A program made the position numbers and the translations under genes. DNA of 64,000 nt from Chloroflexota bacterium (GTDB lineage: Bacteria; Chloroflexota; Anaerolineae; Anaerolineales; Anaerolineaceae), in assembly GCA_021779955.1 (NCBI GenBank), contig JAJXZS010000005.1, positions 1 to 64,000 on the forward strand, read 5' to 3'. Shown here one piece after another: positions 51,530 through 59,882 of the stretch (position 1 is its first letter; every line of letters starts with the position of its first letter). The notes below the pieces were generated by a model, which saw nothing but the letters and a program-made list of their open reading frames with translations, was not told where the DNA came from and searched no databases.

Positions 51530-51770
51530 TAACGCCCCCGATCCTTTGCAGGACGAGGGGCGCGCTCGTGGTGCCACCTGCTTTCGCTCAAAATTGAGCC
51601 TTGTTGTGCGGTAACGGCAGCTCCGGCTTTCTTACGACATCGATTTTTGATGTCCCTGCGAAAGCGACCCACCCTTTCGGGCGTCCGGGTTGGATTGTTT
51701 CGATTTCGCTGCCGTCTCGCACCAACCGCCGGCTCTCTGGAAGCTCCACCGAACTTATTTCCCGGGTAGG
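51530..51770 (-). promoter_or_regulatory. T-box riboswitch of serS with terminator
   Basis: Read on the minus strand, AGAGAGCCGG and GGTGCGA blocks of stem I come first (near 51738-51715). The candidate specifier UCC (51694-51692) follows, next to the CCCGG arm that pairs with CCGGG near 51765. Then the T-box core GGTGGCACCACGAGCGC lies near 51580. The terminator pairs GCGCCCCTCGTCC with GGATCGGGGGCG and ends in TTATTATTT near 51530. Uncharged tRNA-Ser should bind the specifier and core and allow read-through. Confidence 0.88.
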
Positions 51771-51786
51771 TCTCTGAATTTTCTAG

Positions 51787-51814
51787 ATTATACTCCGCCC
51801 AAACTGCCTGTCAA
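51787..51814 (-). promoter_or_regulatory. Promoter of serS
   Basis: On the minus strand, consensus TTGACA (51814-51809), 16 bp, consensus TATAAT (51792-51787). Confidence 0.85.
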
Positions 51815-51917
51815 GCAATACAACTCAAGTCCTTGAACCTGTTTGATTCCTCTTGGTTGCGTTAACCTCAAGCGTCTCCCACGAATGATCACAGTATCTG
51901 CCACATGCTCTAGATCC

Positions 51918-51982
51918 ATAATGACTGATGCCTAATGACTGATCCCTAATCCCTAATCACTAATCCCTAATCACTAATCACC
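51918..51982. repeat. Short tandem repeat of a CTAATC/CTGATC-type unit
   Basis: About seven imperfect copies of a 9-10 bp unit (CCTAATCAC, CCTAATCC, ATGACTGATG) lie between the serS promoter and the end of the prenyltransferase gene. A simple repeat of this kind can change copy number. Confidence 0.8.
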
Positions 51983-51987
51983 TTTCC

Positions 51988-53028
51988 TCAATGCAGTACT
52001 CCCCACAACGCCGTCTGGATGATCATTGCCAGGATAAAAACGCCGCCGTATAACCGCGTATGCACCATGCCTGCCCCGACGAACCACAGCGGCCAGAAGC
52101 TCTCCGTTCCAGGCGGCGGCTCGGTTGGACGCGGATGGGTGAACGCGCTCCAGATGAAATCGCGTTCACTCTTTTTGAGCAGCAGCGGAGTCAGCCAAAC
52201 GAGCAGAATCAGCCAGCTGAAAAACTGTGGCAGCACGAAGACATAGACCAGAGGCAGAATGTACATCAAGGCAAAAATGACAAGCACGATGATTCGTGAC
52301 GTCTTTTCCGACATCAGCGAAGGCAGTGTATGGATGTGCTTCGCGCGATCTTCATTGCGCTTGTCCATGTGCTTGCCAAAGATCACCACTGATACAGCCA
52401 GGCCCCACAAGACGCTTGCCAATACGGCTCCCCAGCTCCAAATCCCCGTGATGGCATAATAACCGCCAGCGATCATCAAAGGTCCCCAAACCAGGAACAC
52501 GCTAATTTCACCAAGCGCAAAGAACTTGAGCGGGTAGGTGTAAAAGAGCACAAAGAAGGCTCCAATGGCCATGAGCAGCAGCGTGATCAGTGGATTTCCG
52601 GGCGTCGTGATTCCCTGGGTCAGGATTAAAACGACACCGCAGGCAGCCGCAATCGCCCCGGAAACGCCGATATAGGTGTAAAACTGGCGTTTGGATAGCA
52701 ATCCGGCTTCGAGTGTTTGCGGTCCATATTGGGTACGGAAGTAATTATCCTTATCCACACCGTGGGCTGAATCGGTCAGGTCGTTGACCAGGTTGTTCGT
52801 GCCGTGCGCAAAATACAGGCCGAATAACACCAGCAGGAATCTCCACCAGTTGAACATGCCCTGCGTTGCGGCCATCAGTCCTGCGATGATCGCTGCCATT
52901 GGCGTCACCACCACGGCTGCGGCCCTTACCGCCACCAGCCACCTTGCCACAATGTCCAGTTTGTCCCACTCTTCTTTCGAAACGTGTGGCATGACCTTGA
53001 GTGCCTTCATCCACATTTGAACGTTCAT
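51988..53028 (-). CDS. UbiA-family prenyltransferase (MenA-like)
   Basis: A 346-residue membrane enzyme with about nine helices. The first Asp-rich motif is NNLVNDLTDSAHGVDKDN (about 78-95), and a second site near FGKHMDKRNEDRAK carries further acidic residues. An N-terminal 30-residue soluble stretch precedes helix one. Such enzymes attach a polyprenyl chain to an aromatic ring; 1,4-dihydroxy-2-naphthoate (menaquinone synthesis) is most likely, but ring or chain specificity cannot be read. It is a single gene, separate from serS. Confidence 0.85.
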   Translation of the reverse strand: MNVQMWMKALKVMPHVSKEEWDKLDIVARWLVAVRAAAVVVTPMAAIIAGLMAATQGMFNWWRFLLVLFGLYFAHGTNNLVNDLTDSAHGVDKDNYFRTQYGPQTLEAGLLSKRQFYTYIGVSGAIAAACGVVLILTQGITTPGNPLITLLLMAIGAFFVLFYTYPLKFFALGEISVFLVWGPLMIAGGYYAITGIWSWGAVLASVLWGLAVSVVIFGKHMDKRNEDRAKHIHTLPSLMSEKTSRIIVLVIFALMYILPLVYVFVLPQFFSWLILLVWLTPLLLKKSERDFIWSAFTHPRPTEPPPGTESFWPLWFVGAGMVHTRLYGGVFILAMIIQTALWGVLH

Positions 53029-53156
53029 ATCTCCCTCACTGAACCAATACTTTCAACTTGAGCACATTTCTATTATAAATGAATCCAACCATAAAACTCC
53101 AATTTTTCCGAGAATGATCCATCCTTGTTTATCAAACTGAACGCCGCGCACTGTCT

Positions 53157-53272
53157 GTCATGCTGAACGGAGCGAGGTATCCTCAACCAACTCTTGCAGG
53201 CATCGATGCTTCTTCAAAGTGTCTGCCTCTGAAGTGGTCAGCTGAAGATCCTTCGCGTCGCCCAGGATGATG
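53157..53272. repeat. Small palindromic (MITE-like) element
   Basis: About 28-bp imperfect inverted ends: TCATGCTGAACGGAGCGAGG with TATCCTCA at the left (from 53158), and TGAAGATCCTTCGCGTCGCC with CAGGATGA at the right (to 53272). The 60-bp middle has no gene. A single end-like copy lies at 49597-49626. The rest of the interval 53029-53443 holds nothing else I can name. Confidence 0.6.
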
Positions 53273-53443
53273 ATATTTACGCTACAGGCCGCAAGGCATA
53301 TCCCGGGCCTCGTTTTTCGATTCTCTGTTCTCAATTCCATGAACACCCACTATCGGCTCTCACCCTTGTGCTTTTACGATTCTCGAATCTTGAAAATCGT
53401 TTCTCCGTCTTTTTAAGATACAATTAACCGCGAGGTTCAAACC

Positions 53444-54055
53444 ATGGATGAAACTCAACTGATCCAGGCGGCTCTGGCTGGAGAATTGGATGCCTTCAAC
53501 CGGTTGGTCCTGGCGTACCAGGACCTGGCATACAACGTTGCCTACCGCATGATGGGCGACGAAGACGATGCGTCTGATGCCACCCAAACTGCTTTCATCT
53601 CGGCTTACAAGAATCTTCGCAGTTATCGGGGAGGTTCGTTCAAAGCCTGGGTCCTCCGCATGGTTACCAATTCCTGCTATGACGAACTCCGCCGCAAGCA
53701 GCGCCACCCCACAACTCCTCTCGAGCCCAAGACAGACGCCGATGGCGACGAACTCGACACCCCCCGCTGGATCGCCTCGGATGATCCCCTGCCTGAGGAT
53801 CGCCTCGAGGTGAAGGAACTCGAGCACGCCATCCAGCACTGTCTCGAGAAGCTATCCGTTGAATTTCGATCCGTCCTGGTCATGGTCGATTTGCAGGGCC
53901 TCGACTATGAAGAGGTCGCAATGAGCGCCAATGTGCCGCTCGGAACCATCAAATCGCGCCTGGCTCGCGCACGTTTCAAACTACGAGATTGCCTGCGCGG
54001 ATTTCAGGAACTATTACCGGTAGAATTTCGTCATAAAGATGAGATAAAACAATGA
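53444..54055 (+). CDS. ECF-type RNA polymerase sigma factor
   Basis: A 203-residue sigma-70-family factor. Region 2 is DAFNRLVLAYQDLAYNVAYR...DDASDATQTAFISAYKNL...FKAWVLRMVTNSCYDELRR; region 4 is LEKLSVEFRSVLVMVDLQGLDYEEVAMSANVPLGTIKSRLARAR. Between them is a charged linker of about 40 residues. It overlaps the following gene by ATGA, which encodes a membrane anti-sigma candidate. Target genes are not evident in the window. Confidence 0.94.
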   Translation: MDETQLIQAALAGELDAFNRLVLAYQDLAYNVAYRMMGDEDDASDATQTAFISAYKNLRSYRGGSFKAWVLRMVTNSCYDELRRKQRHPTTPLEPKTDADGDELDTPRWIASDDPLPEDRLEVKELEHAIQHCLEKLSVEFRSVLVMVDLQGLDYEEVAMSANVPLGTIKSRLARARFKLRDCLRGFQELLPVEFRHKDEIKQ

Positions 54056-54906
54056 AAGATACTCTCCCCACCCAAGATTTAATTCTCATCTCCAGTTACC
54101 TCGACGACATGCTTTCGCCTGAGCTCAAAGCGAAAGTCGAAGTTCGCGCTGAACAAGATCCGCTATTCCGCTCCACGCTCGACGAAATGGCTTATGCCCG
54201 CCGCCTCCTGCGTTCTCTTCCCATCAAACGTGCTCCCCGCAATTTCACCCTCAGCCAAAAATACGCGCAAGAACCCAGGCGCTTCGTTTTTCAACCGGCT
54301 TTTGCCTTTGCTTCGGTCGTCGCCACTGCGGTGACGATCGTCATCCTTGCGGGCTCTCTCTTCTTCCCCGGCATCTTCGCAGCCAGGACAGCCGCGCCTG
54401 CAAGCTCAGAACTGGCGCCTTTGGCTGCCCTGAACGCCACTGATACGGCGCGCAGCGCCAAACAGCCAGGTTCAACCCAGGCGCCGCCCTTGATTCTTTG
54501 GAACGGCGTTCCTTACGGTCAGGGCGCTACAGGCATGGGCGGCGGCGGCGGCGGCGCAGCGAATTATCCGCCCATTGGCGGAGCCGAAGGCAGCGGACTC
54601 GGCATCGGCGGAGGCGCGGCCACTCCTCCAGAAACCTTGCCGCAACCCACCCCGGAAGCCACAGAGCAACCGAATCTCTCGGCACAATCCCAACCCACCC
54701 CCAACACGGATACGCTCATCTTGGGCATTGCACCCAAGGATGAACAGGGCCAGGAAATCACTCCCAGCTCAAGTGATAAGTCAGGACAATCCACACAGGC
54801 GAAGCTTCCTCGGCCTTTGACCACGGCCAACATCCTGGAAATCGTCTTTGGTTCCATTGCCGTGATCGCTGGAGCGTTGGCACTGATCCTGCGCCGGCGG
54901 TCCTGA
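54052..54906 (+). CDS. Putative membrane anti-sigma factor
   Basis: A 284-residue protein. The cytoplasmic N-terminus (LILISSYLDDMLSPELKAKVEVRAEQDP) resembles anti-sigma helices but lacks the HxxxCxxC zinc motif. A membrane helix lies at about 83-107. The external part is rich in Gly, Ala and Pro (GMGGGGGGAANYPPIGG), then Pro/Thr/Gln, and a second helix near the end (ILEIVFGSIAVIAGALALIL) is followed by RRRS. Coupling to the sigma gene by ATGA is the best evidence for its role. The sorting-like end suggests the outer part spans the cell wall or loops back. Confidence 0.75.
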   Translation: MKDTLPTQDLILISSYLDDMLSPELKAKVEVRAEQDPLFRSTLDEMAYARRLLRSLPIKRAPRNFTLSQKYAQEPRRFVFQPAFAFASVVATAVTIVILAGSLFFPGIFAARTAAPASSELAPLAALNATDTARSAKQPGSTQAPPLILWNGVPYGQGATGMGGGGGGAANYPPIGGAEGSGLGIGGGAATPPETLPQPTPEATEQPNLSAQSQPTPNTDTLILGIAPKDEQGQEITPSSSDKSGQSTQAKLPRPLTTANILEIVFGSIAVIAGALALILRRRS

Positions 54907-54907
54907 T

Positions 54908-55414
54908 TTGCCCTCCCCGCGACCCTTCACGTATTGTCCCATGTGCGCCACACCTCTCGTTATCAAAGAGGTGATGGGCGAGCTTCGGCCTGCCTGCCCC
55001 AACTGCGGGTTCGTCCAATATGACGATCCCAAGGTGGCTGCGGGTGTACTGCTGGTCGAAGATCGGCGCGTCCTCCTCGTCAGGCGCATTATGGAACCTC
55101 ACGCAGGCTCCTGGAGCATTCCCGCCGGCTTCGTCAACGCCTATGAAGATCCGCAGGCTGCCGCCATCCGCGAATGCCGTGAAGAGACCGGGCTCGAAGT
55201 GAACTCTCTCGTCCTCTTCGATCTTCTTTCGGGGCGTGAACATCCCCGCGGAGCCGACATCCTCCTTGTCTACATCGCCCAACTCGCCGGCGGCGCGCTC
55301 CGTGCTGCGGATGACGTCGACCGCGCCGAATGGTTCCCGCTCGGCGCGCTTCCCCCGCTTGCCTTCACCTCCACCCGCAAGATTCTCGATCGCATCAGCA
55401 CCCCGCCTGCCTGA
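54908..55414 (+). CDS. Nudix hydrolase with N-terminal zinc ribbon
   Basis: A 168-residue protein. Residues about 10-35 form a zinc ribbon (CPMCATPL...CPNCGF). The Nudix box is GFVNAYEDPQAAAIRECREETGLEVNSL, complete with its REXXEE core. NudC-like and ADP-ribose pyrophosphatase-like relatives hydrolyse nucleotide sugars or NADH; the exact substrate is not set by the visible residues. The start appears to be TTG 54908, one base after the previous stop, as no ATG precedes the zinc ribbon. Confidence 0.9.
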   Translation: MPSPRPFTYCPMCATPLVIKEVMGELRPACPNCGFVQYDDPKVAAGVLLVEDRRVLLVRRIMEPHAGSWSIPAGFVNAYEDPQAAAIRECREETGLEVNSLVLFDLLSGREHPRGADILLVYIAQLAGGALRAADDVDRAEWFPLGALPPLAFTSTRKILDRISTPPA

Positions 55415-55514
55415 CAGGCAGCACCGGGGGTTAATCTCCAGTTCTCATCCCATGATAAAATGGTATGGAAGCTGCATCTCTTCTTTCATGCAGCACACAC
55501 CATCCAGAGACGCC

Positions 55515-57863
55515 ATGCCCCGCAAACCGCTGACCAGAAAATCGCAATCCAAATCCGCCCCTTCGCGCAAATCGAAAACCTCAAAACGCGGCTATCCACT
55601 TTCGCGCTCCCAATTTCACCTCTCCCCCGAGCGCAAGATGGATCTCATCGGCGTGTTGATTGCAGCCGCGGGGCTGTTGATGATTCTCTCCTTCTTCTCC
55701 ACCGAAGAGGGCATGGTCACGACCTGGATTTCGACCATCCTCAAGCAGGTTGCCGGTTGGGGCGCCTTCATCATCTCGATCGCCTTTTTCCTGGTGGGCC
55801 TCTGGTTCGTCTTCCGCAAAGTTGAACGTTTTCCCCGCGTTTCCGCGGGACGCATCTCGGGGATCGTCCTGCTCTACCTCAACCTCCTGGGTTGGTTCGC
55901 GTACGCCGTCCCTGGTTTTGACGCTGCGAAGGCCGGCACTGCCGGGGGATACCTCGGAGGCGGCATCTATTGGCTCCTCTCGCAGGCGTTGGGGCGCCCT
56001 GGCGCATGGTTTGCCCTCGCCGCCGCTTCGCTGATCTCCATCGTCTTTATCGCCGACCTCTCGATTCCAGAAATCTTCGAGCGTATCGGCGGACTGTTCA
56101 CCAGGCTGCCGAAGCCCCGCCCTGCTCTTGAATCTCAACCCAAATTCGAGAGGAAGGCGAGACCCGACACTGCCAGCCGCGGCGAACCCCTTCCTGACGG
56201 CTTCAACCCGATCAACTTCTCGGATGCTTCCGCCATTGACCGCGCGGCGGCCGGCCTGCGCACGCGCAAAGCCGAAGATCGCCCCCAGCGGACGCCGTCC
56301 CCCGCTTCCTCCCAGGCCGGCAACGTCAGCGTTCCCCAATCGGTCATGGAGCAGGAGCCCGTCCTTGCCGCTGCCAAACCCGGGAGACCCTGGGAGCTTC
56401 CCATTCTCGACACTGTTCTCGACCCTGTAAGCCCGGCCGCCATCCAGACCCATTACGACAAAGAGCGTTCGCGCATCATCGAAGAAACCCTCGCATCCTT
56501 TGGCGCTCCGGCCCACGTGGTCGAAATCCATCGCGGACCTACCGTCACCCAGTTTGGCGTCGAGCCCGATTTCATCGAGTCGCGCAATGGACGCACGCGC
56601 GTTCGCGTCTCCAAAATCGTCAACCTGGCCGATGACCTCGCCCTTGCGCTGGCTGCCCAGCGCATCCGCATCCAGGCGCCGGTGCCGGGCCGCAGCTATG
56701 TCGGCATCGAAGTGCCAAACAGCGAGATCAGCCGCGTTGCCCTGCGCGAAGTCATGGAAAGCGAAGCCTTTCGCAAGATCAAATCCAACCTCAAATTTGC
56801 CCTGGGTAAGGACGTGGCCGGCAAGCCCATTTGCGCCGATCTGACCAACATGCCCCATCTCCTCATCGCAGGCACCACCAACTCGGGCAAGTCGGTCTGC
56901 GTCAATGCCATCCTCTCCTGCCTGCTGCTCAGCAACACCCCTGATGACATGCGCCTGATCCTTGTCGACCCCAAGCGCGTGGAGCTCACCGGCTACAATG
57001 GCATTCCGCATTTGCTCGCCCCCGTCGTCGTCGATGCCGAGAAGGTCGTCGGCGCGCTGCAGTGGATGCTTCACGAGATGGACCTGCGCTACAAGCGATT
57101 CGCCAATGCCGGCGCGCGCAATATCGCCGAGTACAACAAGCGCGGCGGCGAGCATCTGCCCTACCTCGTGGTTGTCATCGATGAACTCGCCGATCTGATG
57201 ATGCTGGCTCCCGAAGAGACGGAGCGCTCGATCACCCGCCTGGCCCAGCTTGCCCGCGCCACAGGCATTCACCTGATCATCGCCACCCAGCGCCCCTCGG
57301 TTGACGTGGTCACGGGTCTGATCAAGGCCAATTTCCCCGCCCGTATCGCGTTTGCCGTGGCTTCAGGCGTCGACAGCCGGGTCATCCTCGACCAGCCTGG
57401 CGCCGAGAAGCTCCTCGGGCGCGGAGATATGCTCTTCCAGGCGCCGGATGCCTCTGCCCCCGTGCGCCTCCAGGGCGCCTACGTCGCGGATGGCGAGATC
57501 TCGCGCCTCGTCGATGCCTGGCGTCTGATCGCCATGAACGACGGCGGCAACGCCGTGCAAACCGAAAAGCTCTTCATGGACACCTCGCTGCCCAGCGGCG
57601 TGCCGCTCAAACAGGGCGCCCTGTTCAACGAATCGGATGGCACCTCCGGCGACCCCATGCTCAGCGAAGCGGTCGAACTCGTCCGCCGCGAAGGACGCGC
57701 CAGCATCTCCATGCTCCAGCGCCGCCTGCGCGTTGGATACACCCGCGCCGCCCGCCTGATCGACGCCATGGAAGACAGGGGCATCATCGGCCCGCAGGTC
57801 ATCGGCTCGCAGGTGCGTGAAGTGCTCGATTACGGCCAGACCGCCCCGCCGCAGGAAGAGTGA
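55515..57863 (+). CDS. ftsK: FtsK/SpoIIIE DNA translocase
   Basis: About 782 residues. Four to five membrane helices lie in residues about 45-190. A Pro/Arg-rich linker follows, then the FtsK alpha/beta motor: ERSRIIEETLASFGAPAHVVEIHRGPTVTQF and Walker A AGTTNSGKSVCV (around 453-464), with LVVVIDELADLMM as Walker B. The C-terminal gamma winged helix reads EAVELVRREGRASISMLQRRL and GYTRAARLIDAMEDRGIIGP. It pumps DNA at the division septum. ATG 55515 is preferred; starts at 55488 and 55452 are possible but lie at the likely promoter. A terminator follows. Confidence 0.94.
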   Translation: MPRKPLTRKSQSKSAPSRKSKTSKRGYPLSRSQFHLSPERKMDLIGVLIAAAGLLMILSFFSTEEGMVTTWISTILKQVAGWGAFIISIAFFLVGLWFVFRKVERFPRVSAGRISGIVLLYLNLLGWFAYAVPGFDAAKAGTAGGYLGGGIYWLLSQALGRPGAWFALAAASLISIVFIADLSIPEIFERIGGLFTRLPKPRPALESQPKFERKARPDTASRGEPLPDGFNPINFSDASAIDRAAAGLRTRKAEDRPQRTPSPASSQAGNVSVPQSVMEQEPVLAAAKPGRPWELPILDTVLDPVSPAAIQTHYDKERSRIIEETLASFGAPAHVVEIHRGPTVTQFGVEPDFIESRNGRTRVRVSKIVNLADDLALALAAQRIRIQAPVPGRSYVGIEVPNSEISRVALREVMESEAFRKIKSNLKFALGKDVAGKPICADLTNMPHLLIAGTTNSGKSVCVNAILSCLLLSNTPDDMRLILVDPKRVELTGYNGIPHLLAPVVVDAEKVVGALQWMLHEMDLRYKRFANAGARNIAEYNKRGGEHLPYLVVVIDELADLMMLAPEETERSITRLAQLARATGIHLIIATQRPSVDVVTGLIKANFPARIAFAVASGVDSRVILDQPGAEKLLGRGDMLFQAPDASAPVRLQGAYVADGEISRLVDAWRLIAMNDGGNAVQTEKLFMDTSLPSGVPLKQGALFNESDGTSGDPMLSEAVELVRREGRASISMLQRRLRVGYTRAARLIDAMEDRGIIGPQVIGSQVREVLDYGQTAPPQEE

Positions 57864-57872
57864 TCAAACAGC

Positions 57873-57908
57873 AAATCGGGAATCTGTTGCTGGATTCCCG
57901 ATTTCTTT
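57873..57908 (+). terminator. Terminator of ftsK
   Basis: AAATCGGGAATC (57873-57884) pairs perfectly with GATTCCCGATTT (57893-57904), eight-base loop, then CTTT. Confidence 0.8.
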
Positions 57909-57998
57909 AGCTGCTTGTATACTCGCATTCGACTGGCCGGCGCGCCGTTCCACTGATATTTCACCATCGGCTTGCGGATCGGATCGAAGCCTCCTGAA

Positions 57999-59012
57999 TT
58001 ATTCGCACCTGAATTCGGTCTTCTCACCTGAAGTCATGCTGCCTGTGAGCGTGCCGCCGCCGCAGCCGTAAGCGGTGTAGGCGTATGTGCCTGCGCACAC
58101 GTCGATAGTCTGCTCCCCAGGGCCTACGCGGAACTTGAATGAGGCAGGCCCTGACAGGTACAGCGTGACGGTGGCGCCTGTCTTATTGGAGATATAGATC
58201 ACCGAATTGACGCTGCAGGAGAGCGTGGCAATCGGCACTTTGGAAGTGACGCTCGGTTTGGGCGTCAGGGTAAGCGTGGGCGTCCGGGTGGGCCTGAGCG
58301 TGCGCGTCGCGGTGGGGGTGCGGGTCAAAGTTGGCGTGAGTGTGCGCGTGGGCGTCGGCGTGAGCGTGCCTTTGACGGCCAGCGTCACCGTGATGGTGGC
58401 GATGTGCTCGGGGTCGACCTGGTAGATATACTCGATCACCGTGCCGGGCTCGTAAAGGTTCCAACCGTCTGTGATGCGCGAGTTGATGGTGAAACCCAGG
58501 CGGATGCGGTGGATCTCGTCGATCTTCCAGCCCGACAGCGCAGCGCCCACCCAGGCGGCGGCGTATTCGTTGCCGTCTTTGTCGATATATGGTTGGGTGG
58601 TGCTGAAGTCCGGCTGGTAATACGGTTTGCCGTCGATATCGAAGAAAGGCGTGATATTCTGCAGGTTTTGCTCCAGGATCAACCTGTCTCGGGCGATCCA
58701 GGCGGCATGGAAGCTGATCGCGGCCTCGTAGGGCACCGTCACAGGGTACGTGATCCCCGGTTCGATGGGCGAAGTGATGTAATTGGAGATGACGTTTGGC
58801 ACGGGGCACGAGCCGACCACGGGGCAGGCGAGAATCGTGAGCGGAGGGGGCGGCGTGGCCGTCGGGGTGACTGTGCGCGTTGGCGTGACCGTGACGGTGG
58901 AGGTGGGCGTGGCGAGATAGTCGTCGATGGCCGAGGTGAGCTTGTCGCAGCCGGACAGGAAGGACACAAACAGGAGGATCAGTCCAACCCGCGGGAGAGA
59001 TTTCAGCTTCAT
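57999..59012 (-). CDS. Secreted lipoprotein with Pro/Thr repeats
   Basis: A 337-residue lipoprotein (lipobox FLSGC). Two low-complexity Thr-Pro stretches (about 36-55, and 217-250 with TPTRTLTPTLTRTPT) surround a middle domain of about 150 residues (ITSPIEPGITYPVTVPYEAAISF...) with no family I recognise. The end (about 260-337) is a Cys-containing beta-rich domain: CSVNSVIYISNKTGATVTLYL...CAGTYAYTAYGCGGG. TP-rich linkers of this kind are common in Anaerolineae surface proteins. Function unknown. Confidence 0.8.
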   Translation of the reverse strand: MKLKSLPRVGLILLFVSFLSGCDKLTSAIDDYLATPTSTVTVTPTRTVTPTATPPPPLTILACPVVGSCPVPNVISNYITSPIEPGITYPVTVPYEAAISFHAAWIARDRLILEQNLQNITPFFDIDGKPYYQPDFSTTQPYIDKDGNEYAAAWVGAALSGWKIDEIHRIRLGFTINSRITDGWNLYEPGTVIEYIYQVDPEHIATITVTLAVKGTLTPTPTRTLTPTLTRTPTATRTLRPTRTPTLTLTPKPSVTSKVPIATLSCSVNSVIYISNKTGATVTLYLSGPASFKFRVGPGEQTIDVCAGTYAYTAYGCGGGTLTGSMTSGEKTEFRCE

Positions 59013-59089
59013 AACATCCCTTTGAATGGCAAAGCGTTACTTATTGATTATACAGAAAATCGCGATACTCAGAAATGACCAAATCCCTG

Positions 59090-59290
59090 CCCACTCTCGA
59101 TTCCCGATTTCTGTTTCGCGTCTCGACCTCACCCCACCCTCTCCTAAAGGAGAGGGCTTAAACTCCCTCCCTTCAGGGAGGGCTGGGGTAGGTTGTGTTG
59201 CCCTTCTCCTCCACTCCCCATTCTCCAATCTCTGCTCCTTGACGCTTCTCGAATCTCGATTCACGGTTCTCTCGCTATTTCATGGTATAG
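59090..59290. repeat. GGGAGGG hairpin repeat and TCTCG-rich repeat block
   Basis: CCCTCCCTTCAGGGAGGG at 59165-59182, followed by CTGGGGTAGGTTGT, is another copy of the dispersed hairpin. A near-palindrome CCCTCTCCTAAAGGAGAGGG lies just before it, near 59137. Flanking short runs of TTCTCGAATCTCGATTC resemble the larger block at 59611-59878. The rest of the interval 59013-59329 has no gene. Confidence 0.7.
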
Positions 59291-59329
59291 TGAATGCAGT
59301 GAACCTTATCACAAGAGATTGAGTGAATT

Positions 59330-59515
59330 ATGCCAACCGTAATAGACCCTGTCTGCAAAATGGTCGTCAACCCCAAAACCACAAAATTCAAGACCGAATA
59401 CTACGGTCGAACCTACTACTTCTGCTGCCAGGAATGCCTGGACGAATTCGAGAAGAACCCCGAAAAGTATCTCGCCACTTCGAAAACCACCACCCACTCC
59501 AAACGCGAAGATTAA
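59330..59515 (+). CDS. YHS-domain protein
   Basis: A 61-residue protein consisting of a YHS (TRASH-like) metal-binding domain: DPVCKMVVN near residue 6, YYGRTYYFCCQECLDEFEKNPEKYL after it. Cys 9 and the CCQEC cluster probably bind copper or another metal. Such small proteins act as metal carriers or sit with metal ATPases, none of which is nearby. ATG 59330 lies after a TATAGT-type -10 near 59284. Confidence 0.9.
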   Translation: MPTVIDPVCKMVVNPKTTKFKTEYYGRTYYFCCQECLDEFEKNPEKYLATSKTTTHSKRED

Positions 59516-59610
59516 CTTCACCGCATCCGTCCCAAAAAGGCGCCGCATCCGGCGCCCATTTTGACATTTAAAACCCACCCTGCCGCCCGCGCTCGGCCCC
59601 CGCTCTGAAC

Positions 59611-59878
59611 CGGTTCTCTGCTCTTTCTCGGTTCTCGTCTCTCGACGTTTTTCCGGTTCTCGGTTCTCGAATCTCGGCTCTCGATTCTTTCACGGTTCTC
59701 GGCTCTCGATTCTTTCACCGTTCTCGACTCACGGTTCTTTCACGGTTCTCGACTCACGGTTCTCGACTCTCGATTTTTTCACCGTTCTCGACTCTCGATT
59801 CTTTCACCGTACTCGTTTCTCGGATCTCGACTCTCGATTCTTTTACCGTTCTCGACTCACGGTTCTCGACTCTCGGTA
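59611..59878. repeat. Large imperfect tandem repeat of GGTTCTCGACTCTCGATTCT-type units
   Basis: About ten to twelve variants of a roughly 24-bp unit, (A/C)CGGTTCTCGACTC(T/A)CG followed by ATTCTTTC, run from 59611 to 59878, just past the stop of the pentapeptide gene. On the other strand it is GAGAACCG-rich. Similar short runs occur near 59090-59115, 59225-59280 and 53320-53395. No protein is encoded. Confidence 0.85.
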
Positions 59879-59882
59879 TTTA

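Noticed and set aside
55581-57272. 563-codon frame antisense to ftsK
   Set aside because: ftsK has complete Walker and gamma domains; the antisense frame reflects codon bias on a GC-rich strand.
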